Source of the DNA: Eucalyptus grandis
Taxonomy: Eukaryota; Streptophyta; Magnoliopsida; Myrtales; Myrtaceae
Direction of reading: 5' to 3'
Assembly (NCBI RefSeq): GCF_016545825.1
Contig: NC_052621.1
Location: 7,216,199-7,280,198, forward strand
DNA: 64,000 nt
Numbering within the stretch: position 1 is the first letter of the stretch; each line of letters begins with the position of its first letter. Below the pieces are notes generated by a model, which saw only the letters and a program-made list of their open reading frames with translations, ran no database searches and had not been told where the DNA came from. Position numbers and translations under genes: made by a program. Of this stretch, positions 1 through 11,058 are shown piece by piece.

Positions 1-680
1 AATTTTTTAATAATTTGTCAATTTAGTCTTAAACATTTTCACAATTCATCAATTTCATCATTTCGATCAATTTTGGCTGAAAATGGCTAACATGACGGTC
101 TAGTCAACGCTAACTATTCTACATGATACGATCGGCACTAATATATTACAATATTTACAATTTTTGTATTTTATGAGTTTTTCTTCTTCTTTTTTCCTTT
201 CCTTTTCTAATCTTTCCTTTTACTTTTTTCCCCCTTTTTCCCTCCACTAGCCTTAGGCAAGGGCTGCCCTCATCGTCCCTTGGTAAAGGTGGTGAGGGCG
301 GCAGTCACAACCCAAGCGCAAAAGTCCCTCGTTTGAGGCCAATGGAGGGAAAAAGGGAATAAAAAAAAAAAGAATATGAAAAAATATATATATAAAGATT
401 AAAAAAATCATAAGATAGAAAAATTGTCCATATCATAGATGATCGGTACTGACTAGATTATCACATCAGCAGTTTCTAGCCATCATTAATCAAAATAACC
501 AAATTGACACATTGTTAAAAGGTTCGAAACTAAATTGATAAATTATCAAATTATCGAGTACTCATTGGGCACAATTGAAAGATTTAGAGCTAACTCGGCA
601 AGTTATCGAAAGTTTTGTGACTAAATTGGCATAATGTAATGTTTATGACTAATTTGGCCCTTGTACAATAAGTTTAGGAC
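1..680. repeat. Non-coding TIR-type repeat, cut by the window edge
   Basis: AT-rich non-coding DNA with two inverted arms. The left arm (about 1-130) and the right arm (about 430-670) both contain variants of the phrase 'aaattggcacaattgaaag / gtcaatttagtcttaaac'. The centre is a GC-richer stretch (240-350). The same arm language recurs at 8060-8420, 26100-26712, 27015-28790 and 43535-44095, so this is a dispersed family and not unique sequence. It appears to sit inside the 5' UTR intron of a DUF247 gene whose CDS would be off the left edge. No gene is visible here. Confidence 0.55.
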
Positions 681-696
681 TTTAAATTAATTCTCC

Positions 697-1330
697 AGTC
701 ACTAAACATAATACTCTATCTGCACAAGAAGAACAGAGTTGAATGATGTTGAATGAAAAATTAAGAAGGCTTACCTGAGATTCAAGATTAAGAATAAACT
801 CTTCCTTCTTGCTGTCACCGGAGAACTACGGCTTGCTTCCCAGACTTATATAGTGAGAAACCACGCAATCCATGAAACAGTAGCTATGGGGGGACAAAAG
901 AAAGGTACAATATTCTTTAACCTTCTATGAAGTATTATTATCTTATTCACACAAAAGAAGGTCCGACAATTACCATTAACCACAAAGGAAAAGACGGGGC
1001 AAAAAACACAGAACCGAGTTATTTGGTTTCTTTGCCATTAAGGCGAAAATATTCCTATTGGGCCGACTTTATCTAGACCGTTAGAGAAGTTTTTGGTGCA
1101 GAAAATGGCATAATTCTTTTGTCACGATTACACTGCAACTATGAAGTACTTTAGTTATTCTCAGTGATACAACAGCAAAAGCGAAATTCTTCTTGTTGTA
1201 ATGTTTTTTCTAACACTTTTCTCTGTAGTTACATTTACCCTTATGACTACTTTAAGGCTTATGACAGGGATTAGCTCCCCTGTGCTTGTTGTGTATAAGT
1301 AAATACTCTTTACTTATTTATAAAAGAGAA
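697..1330 (-). promoter_or_regulatory. DUF247 promoter and first-exon module 1 (no CDS in window)
   Basis: Homologous to the upstream regions of the three DUF247 genes in this window. Read on the minus strand it has about 450 bp of conserved upstream sequence, a TATA box (plus strand 'cttatatag', 845-853), a short exon ending in CTCAG at 775, and a GTAAG splice donor immediately after. In the intact genes the CDS starts 780-950 bp beyond the donor. Here that position would fall left of coordinate 1, and the intervening space is filled by a TIR repeat. I infer a fourth DUF247 gene, or a relic of one, just outside the window. Confidence 0.6.
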
Positions 1331-1444
1331 AATTATGACAAGTTATTTTGTTAATAAATGATTTAAGGCTTGAATTATATACTTTTTCAATTTATTCAAT
1401 TTGATCCTTGAACTCCTTTTTATTGTCCATTTTAATCCTTGAGC

Positions 1445-1980
1445 TATAAATTTTTTGTTTAAGTTAGGACTGGAGGAAGTGGATGCCGAAGAAGCCGAGG
1501 AGGTGGATGGTGGCAGTGATCTTAAGGATGGAGACGACGTGGAGGGGGATGGAGCTGCGGATCTTGTTGTGCCATCATTGGAGGAGATAGTATGGACGGA
1601 GAAGAAGAGCGTGAAGAAGACAGCGTTCATGAGGTACAACAGCAATGGGAGCGTGTCCGATGCCTTCAGTGATGAAGGCTTGCGACAATAGATGACGATA
1701 TCGATAGTCAGAGATTCTTCCGGTTGTGGCGGTGGCGGCGATGGTGGGGACCGCCGCCCTGCAAGGCCGCGCACCCCACGAAGCTTTGTTTGCCACCGAC
1801 GGACGTCCAACCAGCAGTGAGGTTGAGAGTGAAAGAGGAAGGAGATCAACCTTCCAAACCTTCTAATAAAAGAAAAAAGAAAAGGAAAAAGAAAAAGAAA
1901 AAGCAAAAGCAAAAGCAAAAAAGAAAAAAAATGAGAAAAAAATTATTAAAAAGAGTTCACAAAGAAGAACAAGTTTGATC
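1445..1980 (+). other. GC-rich coding-like insert of unknown origin
   Basis: This stretch interrupts the conserved promoter-distal sequence (compare 13860-14050) exactly where the homologues continue. It has a purine-rich, codon-like texture. A 1455-1691 frame is acidic (rich in Glu, Asp and Gly) and ends in a segment containing KKTAFMRYNSNGSVSDAF before a stop. A second frame (1724-1978) is Trp/Arg-rich and runs into a Lys-rich simple-sequence tail. The minus strand is open across most of it as a Ser/Pro-rich frame. No start codon context or splice site is convincing. It may be a captured host-exon fragment within a dead transposon. I do not recognise the parent gene. Confidence 0.3.
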
Positions 1981-2169
1981 TAGGTGAAAAAAAAAAAAGG
2001 AAGGAAAATGATTTCCTCTTTTCAAAAAAATAAATCATTTTTCCTATTTTTGAAGGTATTTTTTTCTAGATGGAAAATGTCCCATTGACTTATTGATTTT
2101 CCGTGAATTGAATGCCCGAAAATTTGAAAAATATTCTCTTTAGCAGTTGTTTTCCACGAAAAGAATAAA

Positions 2170-2745
2170 GCCTGAATCTCATATCTTCCTTCTTTTTTCC
2201 CGAACGTGTAAAATGTATGTAGCTGTTACCGAAGGATTTTATGTATTTCTATTCTAAAGACATGAAGAGACAAAGACGTGATAAAATCGAACTGCTTCTA
2301 TTGTTTTTCTATCCCTGTAACTTCTCTTTTTATAAAAACAAAAACAATATAATTTCTCTCCTGACTCCCTTATACCCTGGAAAAAGCTTCTTTTTTACAC
2401 CCTGTTTATTCATTAACTTTAGCAAAAAAATAAAAATATCATCTAGATTTTTCGGAAACTCTAGTTCCGGCATTGGGGAAATAATAATATTATTTACAAA
2501 ATCTATAAGTAACTGGTTTGTTTATTATAATTAAATGTATAGTTGGCAGCCAAAGGCGAAATCCACGCTATTATTCCACCTGAAATTTGTTAAAAAGCGA
2601 AAATTGAGACCCCCAACGGTAATTATATGAACAAGTAGAGTCTACGGGCAGTACCCAACAACGTTTCAACTTTGACTGCAAAAGTTTTAGGGATAAAGGC
2701 ATGGGACCTTCCAACTATTTTGGGTTTGTGCAACCTCGTCTTTAA

Positions 2746-2823
<78 letters not shown>

Positions 2824-3100
2824 TACAATTCCATCCTTGAACTTCTTCGAATTTGCCCATTAGTAATCCTTCCGTTAGGTGCTAAGACAAAAATGCTGAT
2901 GTGACAATTAATTACGTGTGAAGCACTTACATGGTGGCTTCATGCCGCTAACACACTGCTTACATGGCTTTATGAATTTAAGGAATTTAAACAATAAAGT
3001 CAAGGATTTTGAAAAAAAGAGAATTGAAAATTAGATAGAGGAAATACCATCTTCAGCTCGCTTCAACAATAGAGGGTTGATCACTATTTTACCAGCCATC
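2170..3100. repeat. Duplicated block X (copy 1)
   Basis: Non-coding block with clear but diverged similarity to 28930-29830. The shared landmarks come in the same order: 'cgtgtaaaatgtatgtag', 'tatttctattctaaagacatgaagag', 'cctgactcccttata', 'acaccctgtt', 'ggttctg-less AT tracts', and a stretch on caacgt/tcaactttga. It lies beyond promoter module 1, just as the other copy lies beyond G2's promoter, so it is part of the older unit that built the DUF247 cluster. The ATT microsatellite at 2746-2824 is inside this copy only. Confidence 0.6.
2746..2824. repeat. (ATT)n microsatellite
   Basis: An uninterrupted run of about 26 ATT units. The homologous block at 28930-29830 lacks it, so the expansion happened after those blocks diverged. 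Confidence 0.95.
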
Positions 3101-3885
3101 GACGAGGGTGGCCAAACCATTGCTGGCCACAAGCCATGGTGGCATCGCCGTCGTAGATCACACGAAGTGGAGAGGGCGGCAGCCGTCATGAATGTTTGCC
3201 AAGGGCTTGCCACCCTTACCAGCAACGGCCAATAGAGACACCGATCAGGGCCATAGCCTTACCTAGCGCAACCTCTCTTTCTCGCGCACCCACTTTATCC
3301 GTCTCTACTATGTGCGTTGCCCGCCATTTCTGTTTGTTGCTTGTAGTGTTTACAAGCGACGAGAGCAGGCGTCTAGATGCCGGCGAGGGTCTGGCCACCG
3401 TCGCCAGTGGCTGGCGACACCGCGAGCATTCTTTATTTGCGGGGGCAAGGTGAATACGGTTCTCTTTATTTGTATCTTCAATCTTCTTCATTCAGAAACC
3501 TCAACGTAATTTTTTTCTTTTTTTAATTTTCGAAATTTGTAAAAAGCAATGTAGGCCCCGCGCTAGCCACATGGGGTTGCCATTTGAGCACTTAATGACC
3601 ATTTGGCTACCACGTTAGTGTTCATCCAACCTTCTCACGGATGGACTAACATTGCACAAATCGAAAAATCTGAAGTACTGAATTTTGCAAAACTCAGAAA
3701 AGCTCGAGAACTCATGTGACATCATCCCTAAGCTTCATCACAAAGGGGGTTACTATTTTTTTCTTTGCACTTCCTATACGTTCGGAGTTCTTCTTTTTAG
3801 TTGATTTCTTATCCAATCCATCAGTAAACGTTTTATTTCTTGATCAAAGTACATATTGTCTTAATTAGGGTGCAACTTTTCGGAG
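3101..3885. other. Intergenic DNA, no gene recognised
   Basis: Contains a GC-rich stretch (3040-3450) with short open frames on both strands but no recognisable domain, splice structure or start context. The texture (cgacgagggtggcc, ggccac) is typical of the centres of non-autonomous TIR elements in this window. The rest is AT-rich. Confidence 0.5.
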
Positions 3886-3889
3886 AAGA

Positions 3890-4245
3890 AGAACATCACA
3901 AGTACTATTACTTTCATATGATTCTCACCTGAGTAACATAACTTTTTTTTCACTCGCTTAAGTATCCCATCGAAATAAATCGATCATTTGAGTATCATCT
4001 CTAATAAATCATCGTACATGGATATTTTTATTAATTTCCCATCCGACGTGAATTTTTTATTTAAAAAAAGAATTGAATTATCTTTTTCTATTTTTTTGGT
4101 TTTCCTTGTTTTAGGGTCTGTCACTAACGACCCTCCCCCTCAACCACGGCCAATGAGGCCGCGATGCCCTCCTCATCCAAGGCCTTTACGGCCACACTGG
4201 GCAAGGGCCGCCTCATCCAACAAAATATCTCTATTCTTTGAAGAT
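3890..4245. mobile_element. Fragment of a non-autonomous TIR element
   Basis: Shares the phrase order 'taacataact...cactcgcttaagt...aaatcgatcatttga...tatttttattaatttccc' with the elements at 7690-8050 and 9090-9490. Only the left half is clear. The right arm is missing or too diverged to define, so no target duplication can be called. Confidence 0.35.
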
Positions 4246-4900
4246 TTAAGATGAGCATCCATGCTCCTAGTGAATCGAATTGAACTTTTGAAAAAATATA
4301 ATAAGTTATTAGGTTTCGCTATATTGTACCTCGCAATAAGCGACACTTTTTAAATTTAGCTTAGTGTATAGCATCATGTAAGTGTATGCTTTCTCCTCGG
4401 TGAATCCTATAAGTAAAGATCGACGTGTCTCGTACATATTTAAGATGTATAATGACCCGCAAACTGTCATAATAGCATTTAACTGGGGTCGAATTATCAT
4501 AAAAGAACAAACAAAAAAGTTATCTTTCGTCGGCAGATGTGGTATCACTTGACTTTTTGGATAAATCCTCGGCTACTCATGCAATCGAGTAAATTTGTTA
4601 TTAGACATAAATTCGTAGAATTGAATATTGAGAGAGAGACAATGTCAAGCGCCACTACGGGCTACCTTCTCCCATGGTCAAAAGAAAAGAAAAAAAAAAC
4701 CGACCCCTAATTTACTAAGAATTTAAAAGGACCGGAAACAAAAATGATGACGAAAATACAAGCATTGAGTAATAGCTGGAACAGAAAGACTGATGCTAGA
4801 GAGATATAGAGAGAGGAGTGACGCATAAGCTTCTCCTCCATCTTCAACAAGTGTTCACTCTCTCTCTCTACACTTCTTTTTGGAGTTTATCCCTTATTGG
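4246..4900. other. Intergenic DNA, nothing recognised
   Basis: AT-rich sequence with CT/GA-rich patches near 4790-4880. No domain, tRNA or repeat boundary could be supported. Confidence 0.5.
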
Positions 4901-4904
4901 TTGT

Positions 4905-5335
4905 GAAAGGAGCGAATAGTCAGTTTATAAGTATAAGAAAAAATCTTACTTTTTGAGCTAATTTTTGGAGAGAAACCCAAGACCACCTAACACTAGTATT
5001 GCAGTCTAGGTTACCAATGAGGCTGGACCTAAATGTCACACATGAGATACGAGTAGTTGCTGCTCCAACCTGGGGCCCAATATTTAAGGTGAAGATTGTA
5101 TTACTTATCAATAAGTATAGACCCAACAATCATACAGGAGATAAGAATTGTCAAACTTCAACCCAGGACCCAATATGTGAGGGAGAGATTGTTGGGTTAT
5201 CCCACATTGATTATGGAATGGCTTGTGCTTGGTTTATAAGTGTTGAGAGAAAATCTCACTCTTTGAGCTAGCTTCTAAGATAAGAGAGGCCCAAGATTAC
5301 CCAACACTAGTATTAGAGCTTTAGTTTACCAACAA
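4905..5335 (+). repeat. Two degenerate LTR-like fragments in direct repeat
   Basis: Segments at about 4905-5010 and 5187-5330 share 'ttataagt...gag(a)aaa(a)tct(t/c)ac(t)tttgagcta' followed by 'cc(c)aa(g)a...acctaacactagtatt'. The second copy begins TGTTGGGTTATCCCACATTG and ends CCCAACA, the look of a short plant LTR, followed by CTAGTATTAGAGC, which resembles a decayed Met-tRNA primer site. I infer small LTR or TRIM remnants. No 5S rRNA-like segment is present, so there is no support for Cassandra. Confidence 0.4.
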
Positions 5336-5689
5336 ATCTAGACCCCATAGTTACTTGGGAGATACAAGTTGTTGATCGGTAGCCTACTCCCAATGTGTAT
5401 AGATGTTTGATGAATATCTCAAGGAGAATCTAGTGACCAATGCGGTTTCTAGGTAGGTAGGCATTGTAGTGTAGTAATACGGGCTCGATAGTTAACTTCA
5501 TGGTTTGATTTGGAGAAAAAGACTAGGGATGAAGTTGGGCATTGATATATATTCAAGTTGAGATAAATTGATGTAAAATGATTCCTAAATTAAAGGGTAG
5601 CAAATCTAACACTGAGCTCATATGTGAGGTGAAGATTTGTTAGGATGCATGTATGAGTTGTATTAAAGTTATCCATATTAGAGAATTGG

Positions 5690-5975
5690 TATGGTATTGA
5701 GCGGTTAATGTATACCAATTCTCTATGAAGAAATGTGTTCTTAACATCCATTTGAAACAAAAACCAACCACGATTGACAACAATTGTCGTGAGAACTTTG
5801 ATGGTTAATCTTTACTATAGTAGCAAATGTTTCTTTGTAGTTTATTCGGTATGTTTCGATGTATCCCTTGACTACCAATCTAATTTTGTGCTTTTCAATT
5901 CAACCATCACTTTTGTACTTGTTCTTGTAAATCCATCGATAGCCTACAGGGACATTTCTCATTAGGTTATGGAAT
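5690..5975 (-). pseudogene. Ty1/copia reverse transcriptase remnant
   Basis: Minus-strand translation gives the start of a copia-type RT in broken frames: residues resembling VGYRWIYKNKYKSDG, then a KxRLVVKGY-like segment, then NYKETFATIVK, then a phrase matching the family's 'DVKNAFLHG'. Several stops interrupt it and similarity ends near 5690, so the catalytic YVDD part is missing. Together with the integrase, protease and gag remnants to the right it makes one dead element transcribed leftward. The call rests on family motif order and no complete domain remains. Confidence 0.6.
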
Positions 5976-6398
5976 AATATCTCGAGTTTGATTTATGTCA
6001 AGGGCTTGGAATTCCTTATCCGTGATCTTTCTCCACACAGCTGATTGTTACCCCTTAAGAAAGTTTGTAGACTCAATGTTTGTAACTACAGCTGATAGAA
6101 AGGTACAAAAATCTGAAGAAATTTGATTATAACAAACGTAATCCTCTATGGGATGGATTGTCAACAAATGATATGTGACAAAATCCAAAGACAAGTCGAG
6201 GGTTGAGAAGCTCAAATTGATTGATAAACTGGAGCTATATCCTGGATAGGGTTGGAAGTAAAGCAGCTATGTCTAGATTAAGAGCGTCTTCCCTCTCTCT
6301 CCAGTTCTTGTCAATCACAAAATCATCAGAAACAATTTGTAAAGGGAGCAAAATCCCTATCAAATCTCCTATAGTCATAGTTGTTAGTATTGCCACCA

Positions 6399-7160
6399 CT
6401 ATTCTCCCCTTGAATTTGATCCATGGGAGGAAAATACACGAGTATCATCAAACGTAACATCTTGAGAAAGAAGCATTATTTTCGATGAAGAGATCAAAAC
6501 ATTTATGAACCTTTTTAACACTAGAATATCCCAAAATATGCATTTGTGCGCACGAGAATCTAGTTTACTCGCCAACGAAGTGTGAGTGTAGCACATACTA
6601 CCGAATACACGAACATAGGAGAGATTAATCGACCAGCCAAGGAGCACTTCCATGGGAGATTTGTATTGCAACACTTTACTAGGAATATGATTGGTCAAAT
6701 AGCAGCTTGTTAGAACCGAATCCGACCAAAAATGTAGGTAAGTTTCCATGGAAGGGATCGTGTTACCTTAAGAAGATGACAATTTTGCCTCTTCGCAACC
6801 CTATTGTGTTGGACAGTTTTGACACAAGAAGTCTATATACAATACCTAGACTTTTGAGGAAAGACTCAAATGGGTGATTGGTGTATTTAGTCTCATTGTC
6901 AGTGTGCAGTATTTTAATTTAAGCACCACACTATGCATTATCCAAGTAAATTTCTTGAAGAAAATCTATACTTCACTTTTAGAGGTAAGCAAATACAATG
7001 AATAGTTTGAGATTTAGCATCTGTAAACATAATAAAGTACTTAAAACTATCTCGAGATTCAATTGGTGCATTACCCGACCATCATAATGAATCAACTCAA
7101 ATAGTGCATATGCATAATTTGGCCTTTGAAAAAAAAGGCAATCTATGCTGTTTAGCAAAA
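6399..7160 (-). pseudogene. Ty1/copia integrase remnant
   Basis: The frame at 6399-6749 carries the copia integrase tail: WSDSVLTSCYLTNHIPS, then VLQYKSPMEVLLG, then VFGSMCYTHT, then LDSRAHKCIFWD and SQDVTFDD. Further right (6750-7160), broken minus-strand frames show HFAKQHRLPFF, a FELIHYDGR-like segment and HTDNETKYTNHPFESFL, corresponding to the integrase core. Stops and shifts are frequent. The element is inactive and runs in the same direction as the remnants either side. Confidence 0.75.
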
Positions 7161-7199
7161 TGACAAGTTTTATGAGAACTTGAATCTAGAGAAAATATA

Positions 7200-7665
7200 A
7201 GATCAATAGATTATAACACCCGATTTGATGGATGCCTCATATGCCAATGCCATAGTTGAGATGTCGAGCCTTTATTCTAACTAGCAACCAAAACTGTACT
7301 AAAAAAATCAAAGAGTGCATAGCTCCTTTTGAAACCAGACTTCACCAATCTTCCTTCCTGTGCTTCTGTCCCGAAAGATAACCTTATCACAGGAAAAGAT
7401 AATGTTGCAATTTAGATCCAGTAATTTTGCTAATAGACAATAAGTTAGACGATATTGAGGGCAAAAAAAAAACATATAAGAAGAATTAGAAAATAAATCC
7501 AATTTCCTAACCCTGTGAATAGGGACCTTTTCACCACTGACAACCATAATAGGAGAGTAGAAACTAGTAGGAATCTCATGCTAGTAAGTTATCTAATGAG
7601 CACTACCACACATCTAGTTAATAGCTCCTGAATCAATTATAAAACAGTCCACAAATGATGTAAAT
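7200..7665 (-). pseudogene. Ty1/copia protease and GAG-pre-integrase remnant
   Basis: On the minus strand near 7640-7600 there is FIIDSGAIN followed by a stop and MCGSAH. This is the copia aspartic protease active-site region (DSGA). It continues into the frame at 7308-7547, which contains VVSGEKVPIHRVRKLDLF and, later, LLDLNCNIIFSCDKVIF and RDRSTGRKIG, the usual lead-in to the integrase zinc region. The order gag (9600-10260), protease, integrase (6399-7160), RT (5690-5975) is the Ty1/copia order on the minus strand. Stops make it a pseudogene. Confidence 0.7.
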
Positions 7666-7689
7666 AAGACAAAGACTTGCACAAATACA

Positions 7690-8052
7690 ATATGAGCACC
7701 ATAGCTTTTGTACAGCGCTTATTTGAGTGCCATAACTTCTTTTTATTCACTTAATTGTCACATCAAAGTAAAATCGATCATTCGAATGTCATTTCGGACA
7801 AATTATCCTTTGTGAAATTTTTTTATTAATTTACCATTCAGACATGGATTTATATTTTATTTTATAATTTTTTTATTGATTTGCCACGTTAGTGGTGGCG
7901 GTGCCATGTAAGACAACCAACATCCACATCGAATTTTTCATAAAGGCAAATTGCTTATAGCACTTAAGTGATTGAATTTTTAAAATTGTGACACTCAAGT
8001 GAACGTAGTACGAAAGTTATGGTACTCCTAGTGTACTCATCCCAAAAAATGC
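7690..8052. mobile_element. Non-autonomous TIR element nested in the copia remnant
   Basis: Inverted arms: the left arm reads 'atgagcaccatagcttttgtac...ttatttgagtgccataactt'. The right arm is its approximate reverse complement, '...aagttatggtactcctagtgtactcatccc'. The centre carries 'gccacgttagtggtggcggtgccatgtaagac'. About 360 bp and non-coding. The arm wording is shared with the bigger element at 27471-28640, suggesting a MULE-like family. It separates the copia protease from gag. Confidence 0.5.
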
Positions 8053-8059
8053 TTATACA

Positions 8060-8420
8060 TGTGTCCATTGAAGGAATGATTATTTGAATATTTAAGAAAA
8101 TTCTCAATTTAGTCTTAAACCTAATTTAAGGATGTCATTCAATTTTAACTTTCTAATTTTATCAATATAGTGCTACACATTTGCACAATATTTAAATGTA
8201 GTCTTTCTTGCCTATTCTCATTCCAAATTGTGACATGGAAATCAACCAATTGCCTATGTTAGCATGCCATTTAGGATGGCCGGCAATAACTAGACTCCAT
8301 GTTAGTGATTTTCAATGGTAATTGGTGAAAAAGACTACATTGAAATATCACCTAAAAGTTTAGGACTACATTTACAAAACTTAAAAGTAGAGCTAATTAA
8401 GTGGAATAATTAGTTGTTGA
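8060..8420. repeat. TIR-type repeat, same family as 1-680
   Basis: Left arm 'caatttagtcttaaacctaatttaagg' and right arm 'cctaaaagtttaggactacatttacaaaac' are inverted. The centre has the 'tgacatggaaa...gccatttaggatggccggcaa' motif seen in the other family members. Non-coding. Confidence 0.45.
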
Positions 8421-9089
8421 CAAGAAATTATGACAGTCGTAATTGAATTATAAGACCATCCAATCAATCTATTGGCAAATACAATTTTTTTTGTCAATTC
8501 TAAATGCATCAGAATTTCCAAAGAAAGAGAAGAAAAAGGTAGAAAAAAAAATCTTAAATTTGGCACATGTAAGAGATATTAAAGTCAATTTGAGGTAATA
8601 GGGGGCATCAGAAGTCAAAAAATGGATGGAAAAAGCGCAAGCCTGTATGCATTTATCATTTTCACATAATTGCTCATTTAAATGTTAAACTTAATATATT
8701 TATTTATATTTGAGTTAATGCAAGTAAAATAAGGAGAGAGTATGATAGATTTTCAGAGTCAAGGGCATATGGTGATTGGGAAAAAGGAGAGGCGAAGGAG
8801 GTAATTTATAATTAATACTTATGTATTAGTGCATAATAATTGTTTTGGTGATATTTAATTTCAATCTTTATTGAATATAAATTTAATATATTTTTGGATT
8901 TTACATGTAAGGGGCCTAATTTTATGAGAAGTGCCTAGTTTTATATATATGGCATCCACTTCTATTAATATGTCTTACAAAGAATTAATTAATGCAAGAC
9001 ATATGTCTACGTAAGACCCTTATGATAAAGTTTAGAGGGATAACTACATTGATTGGCCCTCCCTAACCTTCACTTGTAAATAAAAATGC
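8421..9089. other. AT-rich DNA, nothing recognised
   Basis: No ORF of note, no inverted ends and no similarity to other parts of the window that I could see. It probably separates pieces of the broken copia element. Confidence 0.5.
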
Positions 9090-9490
9090 TTGGGATGAAA
9101 ATAGCAAAAATGTCTTAACTTTCGTACAACATTCACTTGAGTGTTAGATATATATTCACTCACTTACGTGCCACATCTGAATAAAATTAATCATTTGAAT
9201 GCCATTTCCAACAAATCATCCTATGTGGATTTTTTTTATTAATTTCCCATTTTGATGTGGATTTATTTTTTATTTTGATTTTTTTATTAATTGTCTTCGT
9301 CAACGCCAACAATGCCACAAAATATGCTCGGCATTCACATTAGATTTTTTGGCGAGGCAAATTGTTGATGGCACCCAAGTGATTGATTTTTCGAATTTGT
9401 GGCATTGAACTAAGTGAAAAAAAAAGAGTTATATTACTCAAGTAAGCGCCATATAAAAGTTATGGCACTTGCACTGTTTTTATCTCAGCA
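9090..9490. mobile_element. Non-autonomous TIR element
   Basis: Arms: 'aatgtcttaactttcgtacaac...cacttgagtg' on the left and 'actcaagtaagcgccatataaaagttatggcact' on the right (inverted). The interior resembles 7690-8052 ('aatcatttgaatgccatttccaacaaatcatc'). About 400 bp, non-coding, inserted in the copia gag to protease interval. Confidence 0.5.
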
Positions 9491-9599
9491 AATACATTAC
9501 CAGAAGTTTAAACCATGTTTCTTGAGTCAAAACTCTGCTGAGACACACCACTGGAGGACATTAGTTTTTGGAGTTGCAAAGTTATTTATCCTAGAGATG

Positions 9600-10265
9600 T
9601 TTGCATATATGTAATAATGACCTAACTAACAACTCTAGGATCTGTAGCCCTGTCCTCATTAGGTCGCAAGTGAGGGTAAAAACCCCAACAACAGTCCTAT
9701 ATATGCCCATTTTTGCTACAATACGACAGTGAAACTTGGTATTACGACCGCAGCCTTTCCCTTTGACACCATTAAAACAAGTGTTGATACTAGTTTGGTT
9801 GCCAAAATTAATTTTATCAGCCAAACTCTCTACCAGTCTATCCCTCGATTTGGGTTCAATATCCATCAACCTTCGACAAGTGTCTTCTCGTTGAATAATG
9901 GCACAGACATTAGCAAGCGATGGTAGAGTAGCGCTCATAAGAATCCATCTCTTAACATCTTCATATCCAGGACGAATACCAGCAAGCAACTGAAATATGT
10001 GATCCTGTTCTTCTCACTGAGTATACACATCAATAGATTGAACTAGGGGATGTTACTGTCCAAGTGCATCCCATTTTTGCTTAAAATCGTAAAGATGTTC
10101 AGTGAAGGATTGAACATAGGCTTGCTCATTATGAGCAATCTCCTACTGCAACTCAAAATCTGGAAAGCATTGTCTTTATGTCCATACATATCACAAAGAG
10201 AGTCCCACAAGGCTTTTGCAATCTTAGAATATGCAAAAATCTTCTAGGTCTGAGGTTCATGGAGT
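9600..10265 (-). pseudogene. Ty1/copia gag remnant
   Basis: The minus-strand frame 9591-9989 begins LLAGIRPGYEDVKRWILMSA followed by TLPSLANVCAIIQRED, the conserved C-terminal part of plant copia gag. Upstream, in broken frames up to about 10260, are KIAKALWDSLCDMYGHKDN, YVQSFTEHLYDFKQKWDALG and a P-containing linker, the middle of the same capsid region. There are at least three in-frame stops or shifts. This is the 5' end of the dead minus-strand copia element whose pol remnants lie at 5690-7665. No intact 5' LTR or primer site could be found to its right. Confidence 0.75.
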
Positions 10266-11050
10266 CAAAAATCCATTACATGACGAAATTGTAAATAGCC
10301 TGCCAGTCGGCATACTTAGAATTAGAAATAGGAAGGGGTTCGATCAAGCCATTAACATGCCCCAACTTTGATCTGCCTCTAAAGCGATTTTAACCGCTTG
10401 AAGCCAAGGGAGGTAATTGCGACCAATAAAAATGATAAAGGCAAGTCAAGTGCCCATTTTGTCCGACCCCAAACGACCCAAATCGATGATAATAGAGATG
10501 CTGGTCATTGTGCAAAAGGAACGAAAATAAGAGAATTTAACTGATTATAAGGGCAGGGTGCCTCGGCCATATAGTGCATTAATATAAAGAGGGAATAGAC
10601 AAAGAAAAGAAAAGATAAACAAAGGTTTTATGCGGTTCAGTCTACCAAAAAAAAAAAAAAATTCCTTAGAAGCCTACCTCCACGGAAGAAATCCCCATAT
10701 TTCTTAGCCTCTTGCGAGAGATTCATTTTCCTCAAATAAAGAAGAGTACAATGTAGTTGTTAAACATAGCCTATGGTTTTTCTGGTAAATATAACTATTA
10801 CATTTTGGACTTTAATCCTAAATCTTGTCTTGACTTGGCAAATTTATCTCGCCAACGGTTTGTGTGTTCTAGTGTTTAGTCAACCTTTCTGGCAGGAGAG
10901 AGACTCAAGTCAATATTTATCCCGGGCATCATTAAGATTTCCTCTGTGGTCTTTACGCTTTATTTCATAAATGAAGCGGCCATTGACAAGAGCGTTTAGG
11001 ATTGGAAATTTAGTTTGAGACTTTCCATTCCTTGGTACCAGTAATGCCTT
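10266..11050. other. Intergenic DNA 3' of DUF247 gene G1
   Basis: No coding evidence. It should contain the copia 5' LTR remnant (undefined) and the 3' UTR and polyadenylation region of the minus-strand gene G1. Confidence 0.4.
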
Positions 11051-11058
11051 TTATATCA

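Noticed and set aside
4905..5335. Cassandra TRIM with 5S rRNA
   Set aside because: LTR-like words are present, but I could see no 5S-like promoter block.
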